Positions 8,976 through 16,628 of a DNA stretch of 64,000 nucleotides are shown in pieces. This DNA is from Oscillibacter faecalis_A (lineage in GTDB: Bacteria; Bacillota; Clostridia; Oscillospirales; Oscillospiraceae). The stretch is taken from contig NZ_JARFXX010000004.1 of the NCBI RefSeq assembly GCF_029218125.1, positions 124,001 to 188,000 of the forward strand, read 5' to 3'. The number at the start of each line of letters is the position of its first letter. Within the stretch, counting starts at the first letter, position 1. A program made the translations under genes and the position numbers. The notes below the pieces were generated by a model that did no database searches, had not been told where the DNA came from, and saw only the letters and a program-made list of their open reading frames with translations.

Positions 8976-9593
8976 TTATTCCTCCCGCTTCTGTCCTGTC
9001 ACGCAGAGCCAGTCCATTTTGTTTTTATGGATTTGAACATTGCAGAATCCAGCGTTTTCCAGAAATGTTTTCAGCTCATCGCCGCTGTATATGGTCATAC
9101 CGCCGATGATCTCCGTCCACTTCTCATCCTTGTCCGTGTCGCCACTGCTCTCGTTGCAGATGAGAAAGGTTCCGCCGGTCTTCAGCACCCGGCAGACCTC
9201 CCGAAAGCACTGCGGCAGATCAGGCCAGAAGTAGACCGTTTCAAAGGCCGTGACCGCATCAAACCAATCATCTGCGAAGATCATATCCGCCACACTGCCT
9301 TGCAGGACGGCACAGCGCCCCTCCGCGATGGCGGTCTCGTTGACCTTTTTCGTCTTCTCCACGCTGACGGGCGAATAGTCGATGCCCTTCACGATACCTT
9401 GCGGGCATTTTTTCAGCAGCCTTTTCATGTTCGCACCGCCACCGCAGCCGCAGTCCAGCACCTTGGCATCCGGCGCAGCATTCAGAAATTGAAGCCCCCA
9501 GCGCGCCACAGGGCTGTGACCCAAATTCATCATGGCGACCATGAGCTTCCCGCCGAGGCCCACAGGTTTGCGGGTGTTTTCAAAGAATGACAT
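8976..9593 (-). CDS. Class I SAM-dependent methyltransferase
   Basis: 205 residues. Motif I is KVLDCGCGGGANMKRLLKK; motif II/III regions are GIDYSP, DWFDAVTAFETVYFWPDL and LKTGGTFLICNE. This is the compact UbiE/Methyltransf_11 type acting on small molecules. It sits 3 nt from the neighbouring methyltransferase gene, so two methyl transfers are likely encoded on one transcript. Substrate unknown. Confidence 0.85.
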   Translation of the reverse strand: MSFFENTRKPVGLGGKLMVAMMNLGHSPVARWGLQFLNAAPDAKVLDCGCGGGANMKRLLKKCPQGIVKGIDYSPVSVEKTKKVNETAIAEGRCAVLQGSVADMIFADDWFDAVTAFETVYFWPDLPQCFREVCRVLKTGGTFLICNESSGDTDKDEKWTEIIGGMTIYSGDELKTFLENAGFCNVQIHKNKMDWLCVTGQKREE

Positions 9594-9596
9594 CTT

Positions 9597-10388
9597 CTAC
9601 AACTCCTTTTCCAGAACGATGATCTTATTGGAAATATTCCGCACGGTGGGTAGCTTGTCCAGCAGTTTATAAATCGGTGCAAATACCGCCATGCCCTCCG
9701 TCAGGCTGTGTTCCTCGACGAATCGAAAACCCGGCAGCAGTTCGGCAAGTGCTTTCCCATTCTTGATTCCCCAAGTAAATTTTGCATGGCTGCCTTCGAT
9801 GGATCTTTCCTTAAAGCGCTTCACAATCATCGGATTCATCGTTTCCACAAATACGGTTGCTTTGGAAAAACGGCTGGAAATCACCTTAAAAATTTGCTGC
9901 ACATCTTTTGCGTTCAGGTACATGGTCAGTCCCTCAATGACAATCAGCACCGGTACATTCTGCTCGCTGATTTTGCCACCCCAATCGTCCATAGCGGACA
10001 TAGCGATTTGCGAAATCGCGCCGCTTTCCGGCAGGAACTTCTCCCGCACCGCCATCGTCTCCGGCAGGTCGAGGTTATGCCAATGCGCATAACCTGCCAT
10101 CCGGTAACAGCGGGTATCCAGCCCGCAGGCGATGTTGACCACCACCGCGCCGGGATGCGCCCCAAGCCAAGCCTTTGTCAGCTGATCCAACACAATGGTG
10201 CGGGCGATGACGCCGCCGCGCATGGCCGTATCTTTGTCGGCAAGGGAAAAATCGTAGTCCAGCTTTTCGATGAGTTCTTCCGCTTTTGCGTTGTGGATCG
10301 CACCTCTGCCGCTGCTCTCTTTCGCCCTTGCATAAACGGTTTGCAGCATGGTCTCCGGCACGTCGGAGAGCTTGATTATTTCTCTCAT
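9597..10388 (-). CDS. Leucine carboxyl methyltransferase-family (PPM1/TcmP-like) O-methyltransferase
   Basis: 263 residues. The SAM site GAVVVNIACGLDTRCYRM and the adjacent HWHNLDLPETMAVREKF, plus VLIVIEGLTMYLN, are diagnostic for the LCM/PPM1 family, which in bacteria includes O-methyltransferases of polyketide pathways (TcmP). Length fits. The enzyme probably methylates a carboxyl or hydroxyl group. It overlaps neighbours by only a few bases and belongs to the same operon. Confidence 0.8.
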   Translation of the reverse strand: MREIIKLSDVPETMLQTVYARAKESSGRGAIHNAKAEELIEKLDYDFSLADKDTAMRGGVIARTIVLDQLTKAWLGAHPGAVVVNIACGLDTRCYRMAGYAHWHNLDLPETMAVREKFLPESGAISQIAMSAMDDWGGKISEQNVPVLIVIEGLTMYLNAKDVQQIFKVISSRFSKATVFVETMNPMIVKRFKERSIEGSHAKFTWGIKNGKALAELLPGFRFVEEHSLTEGMAVFAPIYKLLDKLPTVRNISNKIIVLEKEL

Positions 10389-10389
10389 G

Positions 10390-11178
10390 TCATATTTCCT
10401 CCGCTTGCGTAGTCAGAAATTTTTCCGCATACCGGCAGAATTTTTCCGGGTGTACCATCACCAGCTCCGCATGGGCCATCTTGGGGATGCCATGGATGCG
10501 CGCCTTAGGGAAATAGCGCTTGATGAACCGGATATCCCGCCTGCGATCCTTCTTTTCGTCGTCGCCGTACCAGTAGGTGATTTTCGCGCCGATTTTAGCG
10601 GAGCGCTTCGGAAGCGCATAGTTGTTGGCAGACCAGAATACATTGCGGATCGTCCGATCGGAAAAGGTTTTGAGATAGACTTCCATGGCGTCGTACTCCT
10701 TTTTGGGGTCGTGCCCTGCGGGGGTGAACCGTTCCGGCGGAAAGGCCGCTTCCAGAATTTTTCGGCTGTTCGCCGCCATTTTAAAGGACACAATATCCCG
10801 CCAAAGCAGCAGCTTTCGCACCGGGTAGAGCAGCTGATAGGGCGTGATCCCGCCGTCGATAATGGCCCGGTCGATGGGCATTTCCCCCAATGCCAGCATA
10901 CGGGTTAGGCAGGCGCCGCCCATGGAGCAGCCATAGGCCCCACCCAGACGGGAGACGCCGTGGATCTTCAAATAGGAGATCACTTCATCCACGGTCTGCT
11001 CCACGGAGGTAAAGTCGCCGGGATACTCCGGCTGATGGCCGTCATATACCACCTGAAAAACATGCCAGCTCTGAGAAAGCAGCGTGATCGTGTCGGCAAA
11101 AGCCCACACCGGCTCTGCCGTGCAGGGAAAAAACAGCAGCGTCCGCTCCTGCGCCTGCCCGTGTTCCAATATCTGCAT
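10390..11178 (-). CDS. Alpha/beta hydrolase
   Basis: 262 residues. The N-terminal oxyanion region LLFFPCTAEPVW has no HG pair. The nucleophile elbow is GAYGCSMGGACLTRML (GxSxG), and the catalytic His is in GIPKMAHAELVMVHPEKF. The sequence YDGHQPEYPGDF parallels YDGFDETEHTEFP of the frameshifted hydrolase at 6838-7613, showing they are paralogues. It is the second gene of the operon. Confidence 0.8.
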   Translation of the reverse strand: MQILEHGQAQERTLLFFPCTAEPVWAFADTITLLSQSWHVFQVVYDGHQPEYPGDFTSVEQTVDEVISYLKIHGVSRLGGAYGCSMGGACLTRMLALGEMPIDRAIIDGGITPYQLLYPVRKLLLWRDIVSFKMAANSRKILEAAFPPERFTPAGHDPKKEYDAMEVYLKTFSDRTIRNVFWSANNYALPKRSAKIGAKITYWYGDDEKKDRRRDIRFIKRYFPKARIHGIPKMAHAELVMVHPEKFCRYAEKFLTTQAEEI

Positions 11179-11181
11179 GGC

Positions 11182-11796
11182 TCACCCCTCCGATTTCGCA
11201 CACTCGGCGTAAGTCAGTGGGAAGGACGCTTTCAGCACGGTGCTTTTCCGCACCGTCCAGCCGTTCTCCCGCAGAAATGCCAGGTATTCGTGGCTTGTCC
11301 ACTTGCTGTGGAGAGGGAAGCCCGCCAGCTTCATGAAAAATGCTTTGACCCTTCCAAAGAAAGCGTTATCTGCGTGGGTAAAGGTCGGCGCAACCAACAC
11401 GCCGTCGTCTTTCAGCACCCGGCGAATTTCCGCCAATGCTCGCTCTGGTTCCGGTACAATGTGCAAAGCATTGGACACGATCACCACATCGAAAGACTGG
11501 TCAGCATAGGGCAGATAGAACATATCCTGCACGGAGAAATGCAGCTTGGCGGATCGGTTGTCCCGCTTCGCTTCTGCAATCATCTCCGGCGAAGCGTCTG
11601 TGGCCTCAATATGAGCGGCACTGTTTACAATGTTTTTGGCGATCAGCCCTGTGCCGGTCGCCAGCTCCAGAACGTTTTTTTGCCGTACCACAGGGCGCAG
11701 CAGCTCGTACAGCCGCTCGTAAGCCGCTGCGTCCTTGCGCATGAAGCGGTCGTACCGCCCGGCGTTTTTATCCCAGAAATTTTGACTGTTTCTCAT
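11182..11796 (-). CDS. Class I SAM-dependent methyltransferase, first gene of the cluster
   Basis: 204 residues. Motif I is NVLELATGTGLIAKNI, then EATDASPEMIAEAKR, DQSFDVVIVSNALHIV and LKDDGVLVAPTF: a UbiE-like methyltransferase. It is the promoter-proximal gene of the minus-strand run, preceded by an 18-bp imperfect inverted repeat at 11819-11871 and separated from the TetR gene by a terminator. Substrate unknown. Confidence 0.85.
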   Translation of the reverse strand: MRNSQNFWDKNAGRYDRFMRKDAAAYERLYELLRPVVRQKNVLELATGTGLIAKNIVNSAAHIEATDASPEMIAEAKRDNRSAKLHFSVQDMFYLPYADQSFDVVIVSNALHIVPEPERALAEIRRVLKDDGVLVAPTFTHADNAFFGRVKAFFMKLAGFPLHSKWTSHEYLAFLRENGWTVRKSTVLKASFPLTYAECAKSEG

Positions 11797-11818
11797 GATT
11801 TCGCCCTCACAACGAGAT

Positions 11819-11871
11819 GTTAAACTCCTCTAACTCACACAGATGACACAAGCGAGTTAGAGTAAGCTAAC
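11819..11871 (-). promoter_or_regulatory. Imperfect 18-bp inverted repeat upstream of the cluster (candidate TetR operator or attenuator)
   Basis: Arms 11819-11836 and 11854-11871 match at 13 of 18 positions, with a perfect inner CTCTAACTC / GAGTTAGAG, separated by 17 bp. It lies 23 bp upstream of the first cluster gene, between it and the TetR terminator. An operator for the TetR protein or a leader hairpin are both possible. I could not place a convincing -35/-10 pair. Confidence 0.5.
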
Positions 11872-11884
11872 TGTATCCCTTTTG

Positions 11885-11908
11885 AAAAGCCGCATCACTG
11901 CGGCTTTT
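11885..11908 (-). terminator. Intrinsic terminator after the TetR gene
   Basis: A perfect 10-bp stem AAAAGCCGCA / TGCGGCTTTT with a TCAC loop lies just after the TetR stop. On the minus strand the stem ends in TTTT, and the A-rich other side could serve the opposite direction. Confidence 0.8.
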
Positions 11909-11912
11909 CCGC

Positions 11913-12491
11913 TTATGCAAATAGCTCCCGGCAGGCGCCCTGCACCAGCGTTTCCAGCACCTGCGGATAGAGCACCCCAATCTGCTCCTGATGGGAGACG
12001 GTTAAAATCAAGCCCCGCACTGTGGCGGCAGCCAGCGCCATACCGCCCTTGGGCTGCAGGCCGCCCATCTCCAGCAGGGTACGGATGTGCGTCTCGTCAT
12101 CGTGGTAGTGGGCGGTCTTCACTTCTTCCGGCAGTCGGTGCAGAAGAAAATCTGCGTCATTTTCGATGAACACAAAGGCTTTCGTCTCGGCCAGCCACCG
12201 ACAGGCCGCCAGGATCGCCGCTGCCGCGCGGTCGGTAGGCAATAAGGCTGTATTTTCCTGCAAAGACTTCTGCGCCGCTGCGAAACACTCTGTATGGATA
12301 TCCTCCAGCACGGCGAAAAACAGCAGCTCCTTGGAATCAAAGAATTTATAAAACGATCCCTTGGAAATACCGACGGAATTTGTCAGCTGCTCCACTGAGG
12401 TTTTCCGCATCCCGATGGTAATGCCGCAGCGCCGGGCTTCCCGGATCAGGTCTTTGCGGATCTGTTCATTCTGTTCATCTGTAAAAGCCAC
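11913..12491 (-). CDS. TetR-family transcriptional regulator
   Basis: 192 residues. The N-terminal helix-turn-helix reads TSVEQLTNSVGISKGSFYKFF followed by SKELLFFAVLEDI (about residues 30-65), the canonical TetR DNA-binding domain. The remainder is an all-helical ligand domain without recognised specificity. It is transcribed ahead of, and in the same direction as, the hydrolase/methyltransferase cluster but ends in its own terminator, so it is likely a local repressor responding to a small ligand. Regulation of the cluster is inferred from position only. Confidence 0.85.
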   Translation of the reverse strand: MAFTDEQNEQIRKDLIREARRCGITIGMRKTSVEQLTNSVGISKGSFYKFFDSKELLFFAVLEDIHTECFAAAQKSLQENTALLPTDRAAAAILAACRWLAETKAFVFIENDADFLLHRLPEEVKTAHYHDDETHIRTLLEMGGLQPKGGMALAAATVRGLILTVSHQEQIGVLYPQVLETLVQGACRELFA

Positions 12492-12508
12492 TGCGCACGC
12501 TCCTCGGA

Positions 12509-12537
12509 TTTATGACCACATTGTTCATTTCAGTCAA
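12509..12537 (-). promoter_or_regulatory. Candidate sigma-A promoter of the TetR gene
   Basis: On the minus strand TTGACT (12532-12537) and CATAAA (12509-12514) are 17 bp apart. The -10/spacer region contains the palindromic ATGAACAATGTGGTCAT, a possible autoregulatory operator. Confidence 0.5.
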
Positions 12538-12592
12538 ATTGTAGCACGAGCCGAAGATGTTGTCAACGGCGTCGTTTTGCTTTCCATCATGA

Positions 12593-13075
12593 TCAAATCA
12601 GATCCAGCCTTTCCATCTCAAACGGCACAACCACGGATTTCAGCAATCTCGCCTTCGGCAATGCTGTGGTTGCGCTGGGCAATGGTCAGCAGTTCATCCG
12701 CAGATACGCTTTCATCCTTGTATCCGCTTTGGACGGCAAACTCGGAAATGACTTCTGCGCGGTTTTTGCCGAATTGTTATAGATTGCGCCAATCTGCCGC
12801 ACGTGCCGATACTCCGCAAGGCTGGCAAAGGAACCGGCTTCGACCATCATGCGGCAGAACAGCGGCCCGTCCCGGACATAGTGTTTCGCGTATTTCAGGA
12901 ACTCCGTTTCCTGCTCCGGGTCGAACCTCGGCAGACAGTACAGCAGCATTTGCAGAACTTCCAGCTTGTAGTCCAGAAAGCGCGCCGGATCGTAACGGTC
13001 AATGCCATTGCGGGTGAGAAAGCGGTAAATCGCGCTGTTCAGACGCTTTTCAGCGTGGTGCAGGAAGAAGCAGAA
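12593..13075 (-). pseudogene. Decayed mobile-element gene (two indels), function not identified
   Basis: Two frames join into one protein: AIYRFLTRNGIDRYDPARF, FLDYKLEVLQMLLYCLPRF, LKYAKHYVRDGPLFCRMM, then after a 1-base loss near 12775 EVISEFAVQSGYKDESV and TIAQRNHSIAEGEIAEI, and after a second indel near 12618 VVVPFEMERLDLI and stop at 12593. The start is missing. The sequence has the feel of ICE accessory proteins but I cannot assign a family. It borders a VirD4-like fragment, so this is degenerate conjugative-element DNA. Confidence 0.5.
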
Positions 13076-13125
13076 GCACAGCAACTCAGAGAAAACGAGC
13101 GGCTGTGCTTTTCTGTTCTATCCAA

Positions 13126-13425
13126 TTACGCCCGTGTCCTGCGGAGGTGGTCAGGCGGCAGCTTGCCCATCAGGAGCTGGAAGTGATTCTTGCCCTTTAA
13201 CTTGCTGGGCTCCAGCAGATCCTGCACCAGCTTGAAGACAGAGACGATGTGCCGGCGCTCCTGTGGGTGCTCCTCATCCGGCGGCAGAAACTCCGCCAGC
13301 ATCAGGATGACCGAAGTGAGCAATCCCTCCGCCGCATCATAGAAAAAGGCATTCTGTCCGCGGTTGCTGTCATCGTCATCGGGGTTGACAATGGTTTTAT
13401 TATACTCCTTCACAGATGCTTTCAA
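13126..13425 (-). pseudogene. Internal fragment of a VirD4-like coupling protein
   Basis: About 100 codons, NRGQNAFFYDAAEGLLTSVI through SKLKGKNHFQLLMGKLPPDH, resemble the central region of VirD4/TraG coupling proteins of Firmicute ICEs. Neither Walker A nor Walker B is present and both ends are cut: upstream the frame runs into unrelated sequence, downstream into RRTRA and a stop. It is a different variant from the virD4 gene at 23.7/31.1 kb, so a second element once occupied this spot. Confidence 0.5.
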
Positions 13426-13533
13426 GATGAAATTTCCAAAAAGAAATGGGGTGACGCTTGTATGCGTCACCTCATAACGATTGATTTGGTTGATTTTTAG
13501 AGGGTTAGGTTTATCCAAATTAGTATAACACTT

Positions 13534-14457
13534 TTATTTTCTGTATTTTGAGGGAGTAAATCCATAATACCTTTTGAATATTTCAATCAATCTACTGGGG
13601 TTGGAGTATCCAACAATTCTTGAAATTTCCGCAATGGTGAGGTCGGTCTGAATAAGCATATGCTCGGCTACAGAGATCCTTTTCCTCTGAATGTATTCAG
13701 TAATGGACATATTATAAACTGACTTAAATAGCTTTTTCATTTTGCTTTCACTCATACATGCAATGGTGGAAAGCGTCTGCAACGTAATATTAAAACTGTA
13801 ATGTTCGTCCATGTAATGCGTTAGTTCATCTAATGCCTGCAAATCTGTTTTGTTAATGGGCTGGCCATTCTCTTCATTTAGTCTGTTTTCTTTCAAATAT
13901 GAAGCAAGATAAGAGATGATTTCATATATTTTTGCTTCTACTGTAATTCTGGACGCTTTCATGGAAAGCAGATACTCATATAGGCTTTGCATAGCATGAT
14001 TAACATTTGGTAAATAGAATTTCCCTTTTTCTTTGAGAAAATCAGAAAAGTTCACTTCAAGATCACCGGAAATTTCCTGGAGATACTGATCAATAAATTC
14101 CTGGTCAACCTGCACGGTAATACATCTTAATGGAATCTGAGGATGATAAATAGCTTTATACTTTTCAGATGGTTCATAGCAGCGCAATGTATTCGGAGAA
14201 ATATTTTGATACGGATAGAATTCATCTCCTGCGCCACTAATATAGAGAGCAAGTACATAACCAGACCCAATATGTTCTCCGACCATAGTTTCCTGGTTAA
14301 ATCTTATATCTGTCGCTGTAATGATGAAATCGTGGTGAACCTCACTCGTCCATTGAAATCCAGTTCCATATTTTAGGTTGATCTTATAATATGTTCCGTA
14401 CTCTATTGGATTCTTTATCGATTCAACAAAGAAATCATCTCGTTTAACTTCTATCAT
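13534..14457 (-). CDS. AraC-family transcriptional regulator
   Basis: 307 residues from ATG 14457 with GGGAGGAG upstream. The C-terminal AraC domain (about residues 205-307) shows both helix-turn-helix units: LQTLSTIACMSESKMKKLFK and TIAEISRIVGYSNPSRLIEI, ending in RYYGFTPSKYRK. The N-terminal half should bind a ligand. It is divergent from an ABC exporter gene, with tandem repeats in between that fit AraC half-sites. AraC plus ABC exporter pairs often handle siderophores or drugs, but the ligand here is not known. AT-rich relative to the flanking ICE DNA. Confidence 0.9.
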   Translation of the reverse strand: MIEVKRDDFFVESIKNPIEYGTYYKINLKYGTGFQWTSEVHHDFIITATDIRFNQETMVGEHIGSGYVLALYISGAGDEFYPYQNISPNTLRCYEPSEKYKAIYHPQIPLRCITVQVDQEFIDQYLQEISGDLEVNFSDFLKEKGKFYLPNVNHAMQSLYEYLLSMKASRITVEAKIYEIISYLASYLKENRLNEENGQPINKTDLQALDELTHYMDEHYSFNITLQTLSTIACMSESKMKKLFKSVYNMSITEYIQRKRISVAEHMLIQTDLTIAEISRIVGYSNPSRLIEIFKRYYGFTPSKYRK

Positions 14458-14472
14458 TGGCTCCTCCCAAAG

Positions 14473-14510
14473 ATACCTCGTTTAGATTTATTAATACCTT
14501 GTTTAGACTT
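14473..14510. promoter_or_regulatory. Direct repeats, probable AraC binding sites
   Basis: ATACCTCGTTTAGATTT (14473-14489) and ATACCTTGTTTAGACTT (14494-14510) repeat with a 21-bp period, two helical turns, as expected for tandem AraC-monomer half-sites. They end 16 bp before the -35 of the exporter promoter, an activating position. Confidence 0.6.
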
Positions 14511-14526
14511 TATATCTGTTTTGCCC

Positions 14527-14554
14527 TTTACAGTTAGCTAAAACTAATTATAAT
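14527..14554 (+). promoter_or_regulatory. Promoter of the ABC exporter gene
   Basis: TTTACA (14527-14532) and TATAAT (14549-14554) are separated by 16 bp, just downstream of the AraC direct repeats. Confidence 0.6.
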
Positions 14555-14604
14555 GAAAGAGGTGATGTATGTCAAACCGTTTTTAAGCAAAAAGAGGTGT
14601 ATAT

Positions 14605-15339
14605 TTGAAGTCAATGCGCAGTTTATATAAAAAACTATTTCATTATGTCCAAGATAAAAGAATTTGGGCATATTTCTCCATGGCACTATCTGCCGCTGCC
14701 GTCTGCTCATATATGGGAGCATATTGGTTTCTGTGGCAGTCCATTGTGTCTATTCTGGTTATTCCCGTATATGAGAAGGCTATGTATGACGCAATTATTG
14801 TAGTCATACTTATGATTTTACGAGGCATTCTCAACATTGCATCGGCAACGTGTTCCCACTACTTAGGCTTCCGGCTTGAAACAAACTTAAGGAAAAATGG
14901 GCTTCATAAATTATTGGATGCCTCTTCTTCCTTTTTTGACCATAACAGCTCTGGAGAGATTCGAAAAATTATTGATGATAACGCAGCAGAAACACACAAA
15001 ACAGTGGCCCATTTGATTCCGGACAACGTCACTGCTGTTATGACGCCGGTGTTAATGTTTGTGCTGATGTTTGCAATAGACTATCGCCTTGGTATTCTCC
15101 TGATCCTTACAACTGTGATTGGTGTTCTTCAGTATCGTAAAATGTCCGGTGGTACTGAATTTCTGTCTGGCTATTCAGCGGCGCTTCAAAAAATGAGTGC
15201 GGCAACAGTAGAATATGTCAGAGGAATGCAGATCATAAAAATCTTCGGTGTAACTGTACAGTATTACAAAACTCTGATTAACTCAATCAAAGAGTACAAA
15301 CAGTACGTCTATCAGTATAATTTCATACCGTTGTCGTAG
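14605..15339 (+). pseudogene. ABC exporter half-transporter, truncated after the membrane domain
   Basis: 244 codons from TTG 14605 (AGAGGTG upstream). Six membrane segments and the coupling region FFDHNSSGEIRKIIDDNAAE and YVRGMQIIKIFG are typical of type I ABC exporters of about 580 residues. The nucleotide-binding domain (Walker A, signature, Walker B) is entirely missing: at about 15330 the frame runs into the 3' part of an opposite-strand ArdA gene and stops. The gene is therefore dead, and both genes at this junction are truncated, marking a rearrangement breakpoint. Confidence 0.85.
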
Positions 15340-15857
15340 ACCACACCATAGGGCGTCACCGTGCCGCTGCCGCTTTCGATGAGCCGCCGCGCGGTTTCCT
15401 CGCCATCCAGCGCATCCAGTTCCTCTGTTTTGGCGCTGCCGCCGTGCAGGTTCATGTAGTGGTCACGGCCAACAGCGGCGAGGTCGGAAAAGTCGGTGAT
15501 GACCGTAGCCTGCTGGCAGCAGAAGGTCAGGTTGATGAGATCCTTTAACTCAAACAGCTCCAGCTTGTGGGCCATTGCCTGAAACTGTGCGGCCTCGCCG
15601 GTGTCGAAGCTTTCCAGCCGCTTGGCGAGATAGTTCAGCTCCTCCACATTGACCGTGAGCATTTCCGCTCGTTTCAGGACAGTGTAGAAACTGTCGATCT
15701 TCTCCACCTTGCAGTCCGTCTTGACCGCGTCGCCGATCTCCAATGCCTCCAACAGCTCCATGCAGTGTGCGTACTGGTCATGTGGGATGGGGAATGGGAT
15801 GGTCGCCACGCCGTATTCCGGGTGGTTGGGATTACCGAGAACCGCTTGAATCATCAT
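15312..15857 (-). pseudogene. ArdA-like antirestriction protein, truncated at the 3' end
   Basis: 181 codons. The N-terminal acidic protein with DQYAHCMELLEALEIGD, VEELNYLAKRLESFDTGE and ELKDLINLTFCCQQ resembles the long ArdA-family proteins of ICEs, which mimic DNA and inhibit restriction enzymes. It ends at YDNGMKLY because the ABC-exporter junction replaces its C-terminal part. A shorter, intact ArdA-like gene is at 22443-23150. Start ATG 15857 overlaps the stop of the upstream gene. Confidence 0.6.
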
Positions 15858-16555
15858 GTTTCATTCACTCCTTTTTCCAAATTCAAAACCGCATCTCCGT
15901 ATTTGGCCATCAGTAGTGCGCCAGTGATCAGGTGGAACGCCTCATCTGTGACCAATTCCGGAGACGCAAGGTCTGCGAGAGTGATATTACAGCAGCCGAC
16001 CGCAATGGCCTTCGCCGCCTGGTAGACGCTGTATAGCTCCGGCTCGATTCCTCCGAGCCGGACGCTTTGGAAGTCAAAGCCGTCATTCCCGCATTTCCAG
16101 ACCATCCTGCGCCAAAGGCTCTCGTATGCCGTGAGCAGGAAGAGGGCCGCTTTGTTCCGGTCGGACAAACGCCAGCAGCGCTCTCGCCAATGTGTCCATC
16201 TTCGCCGGTGGGCATCGGACAGGAAGAATTGGAAGAATTGAGGTTTCCTCTCTCTAAATTGCTGATGCATCCTTTTTCGGAACTGCGGCCCCATAGAGGG
16301 GGTGAAGCAGTCCCGCATGAACGCATTCAGCTCCAGCACACCTGCCTCGATTCGCTCCTCCAGGCAGGTACATTCACATAGGCGGCACGGATGCTTGCGG
16401 ACATAGTTCTGGCAGTATTCGCACGCCACATCTTCGGGCGTGTAACGAAATGGGCTGCGGTATATTCCACCACCTCTGGGCTTTTGACCGGGCTGAGACA
16501 TCATCAACTGCTCCAACGCCTGCAGCGGCGTGTCTCGCATGAAATAGTACGGCAT
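15854..16555 (-). CDS. Conserved ICE protein with N-terminal cysteine cluster
   Basis: 233 residues. CEYCQNYVRKHPCRLCECTC (about residues 45-64) could bind zinc. The rest is rich in aromatic and charged residues with no motif I know. It is transcribed with the truncated ArdA-like gene (4-nt overlap) and is typical of accessory modules next to LPD28 and ArdA genes in Clostridial ICEs. Function unknown. Confidence 0.6.
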   Translation of the reverse strand: MPYYFMRDTPLQALEQLMMSQPGQKPRGGGIYRSPFRYTPEDVACEYCQNYVRKHPCRLCECTCLEERIEAGVLELNAFMRDCFTPSMGPQFRKRMHQQFRERKPQFFQFFLSDAHRRRWTHWRERCWRLSDRNKAALFLLTAYESLWRRMVWKCGNDGFDFQSVRLGGIEPELYSVYQAAKAIAVGCCNITLADLASPELVTDEAFHLITGALLMAKYGDAVLNLEKGVNET

Positions 16556-16585
16556 AAGCGAACTCCTCTCTGAAATGAAAAAAGG

Positions 16586-16617
16586 GCCGGAATCTTATTG
16601 CCAAGACTCCGGCCCGT
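16586..16617 (-). terminator. Intrinsic terminator after the LPD28 gene
   Basis: Minus-strand hairpin GGGCCGGAGT / ATTCCGGCCC followed by TTTTTT, 12 nt beyond the stop of the gene at 16629-17318. Confidence 0.8.
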
Positions 16618-16628
16618 TCCGTTTGATA

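Noticed and set aside
12803..13186. Plus-strand frame ending EEAEAQQLRENERLCFSVLS
   Set aside because: The first two thirds are antisense to the decayed gene; only about 40 codons look protein-like, too little to call.
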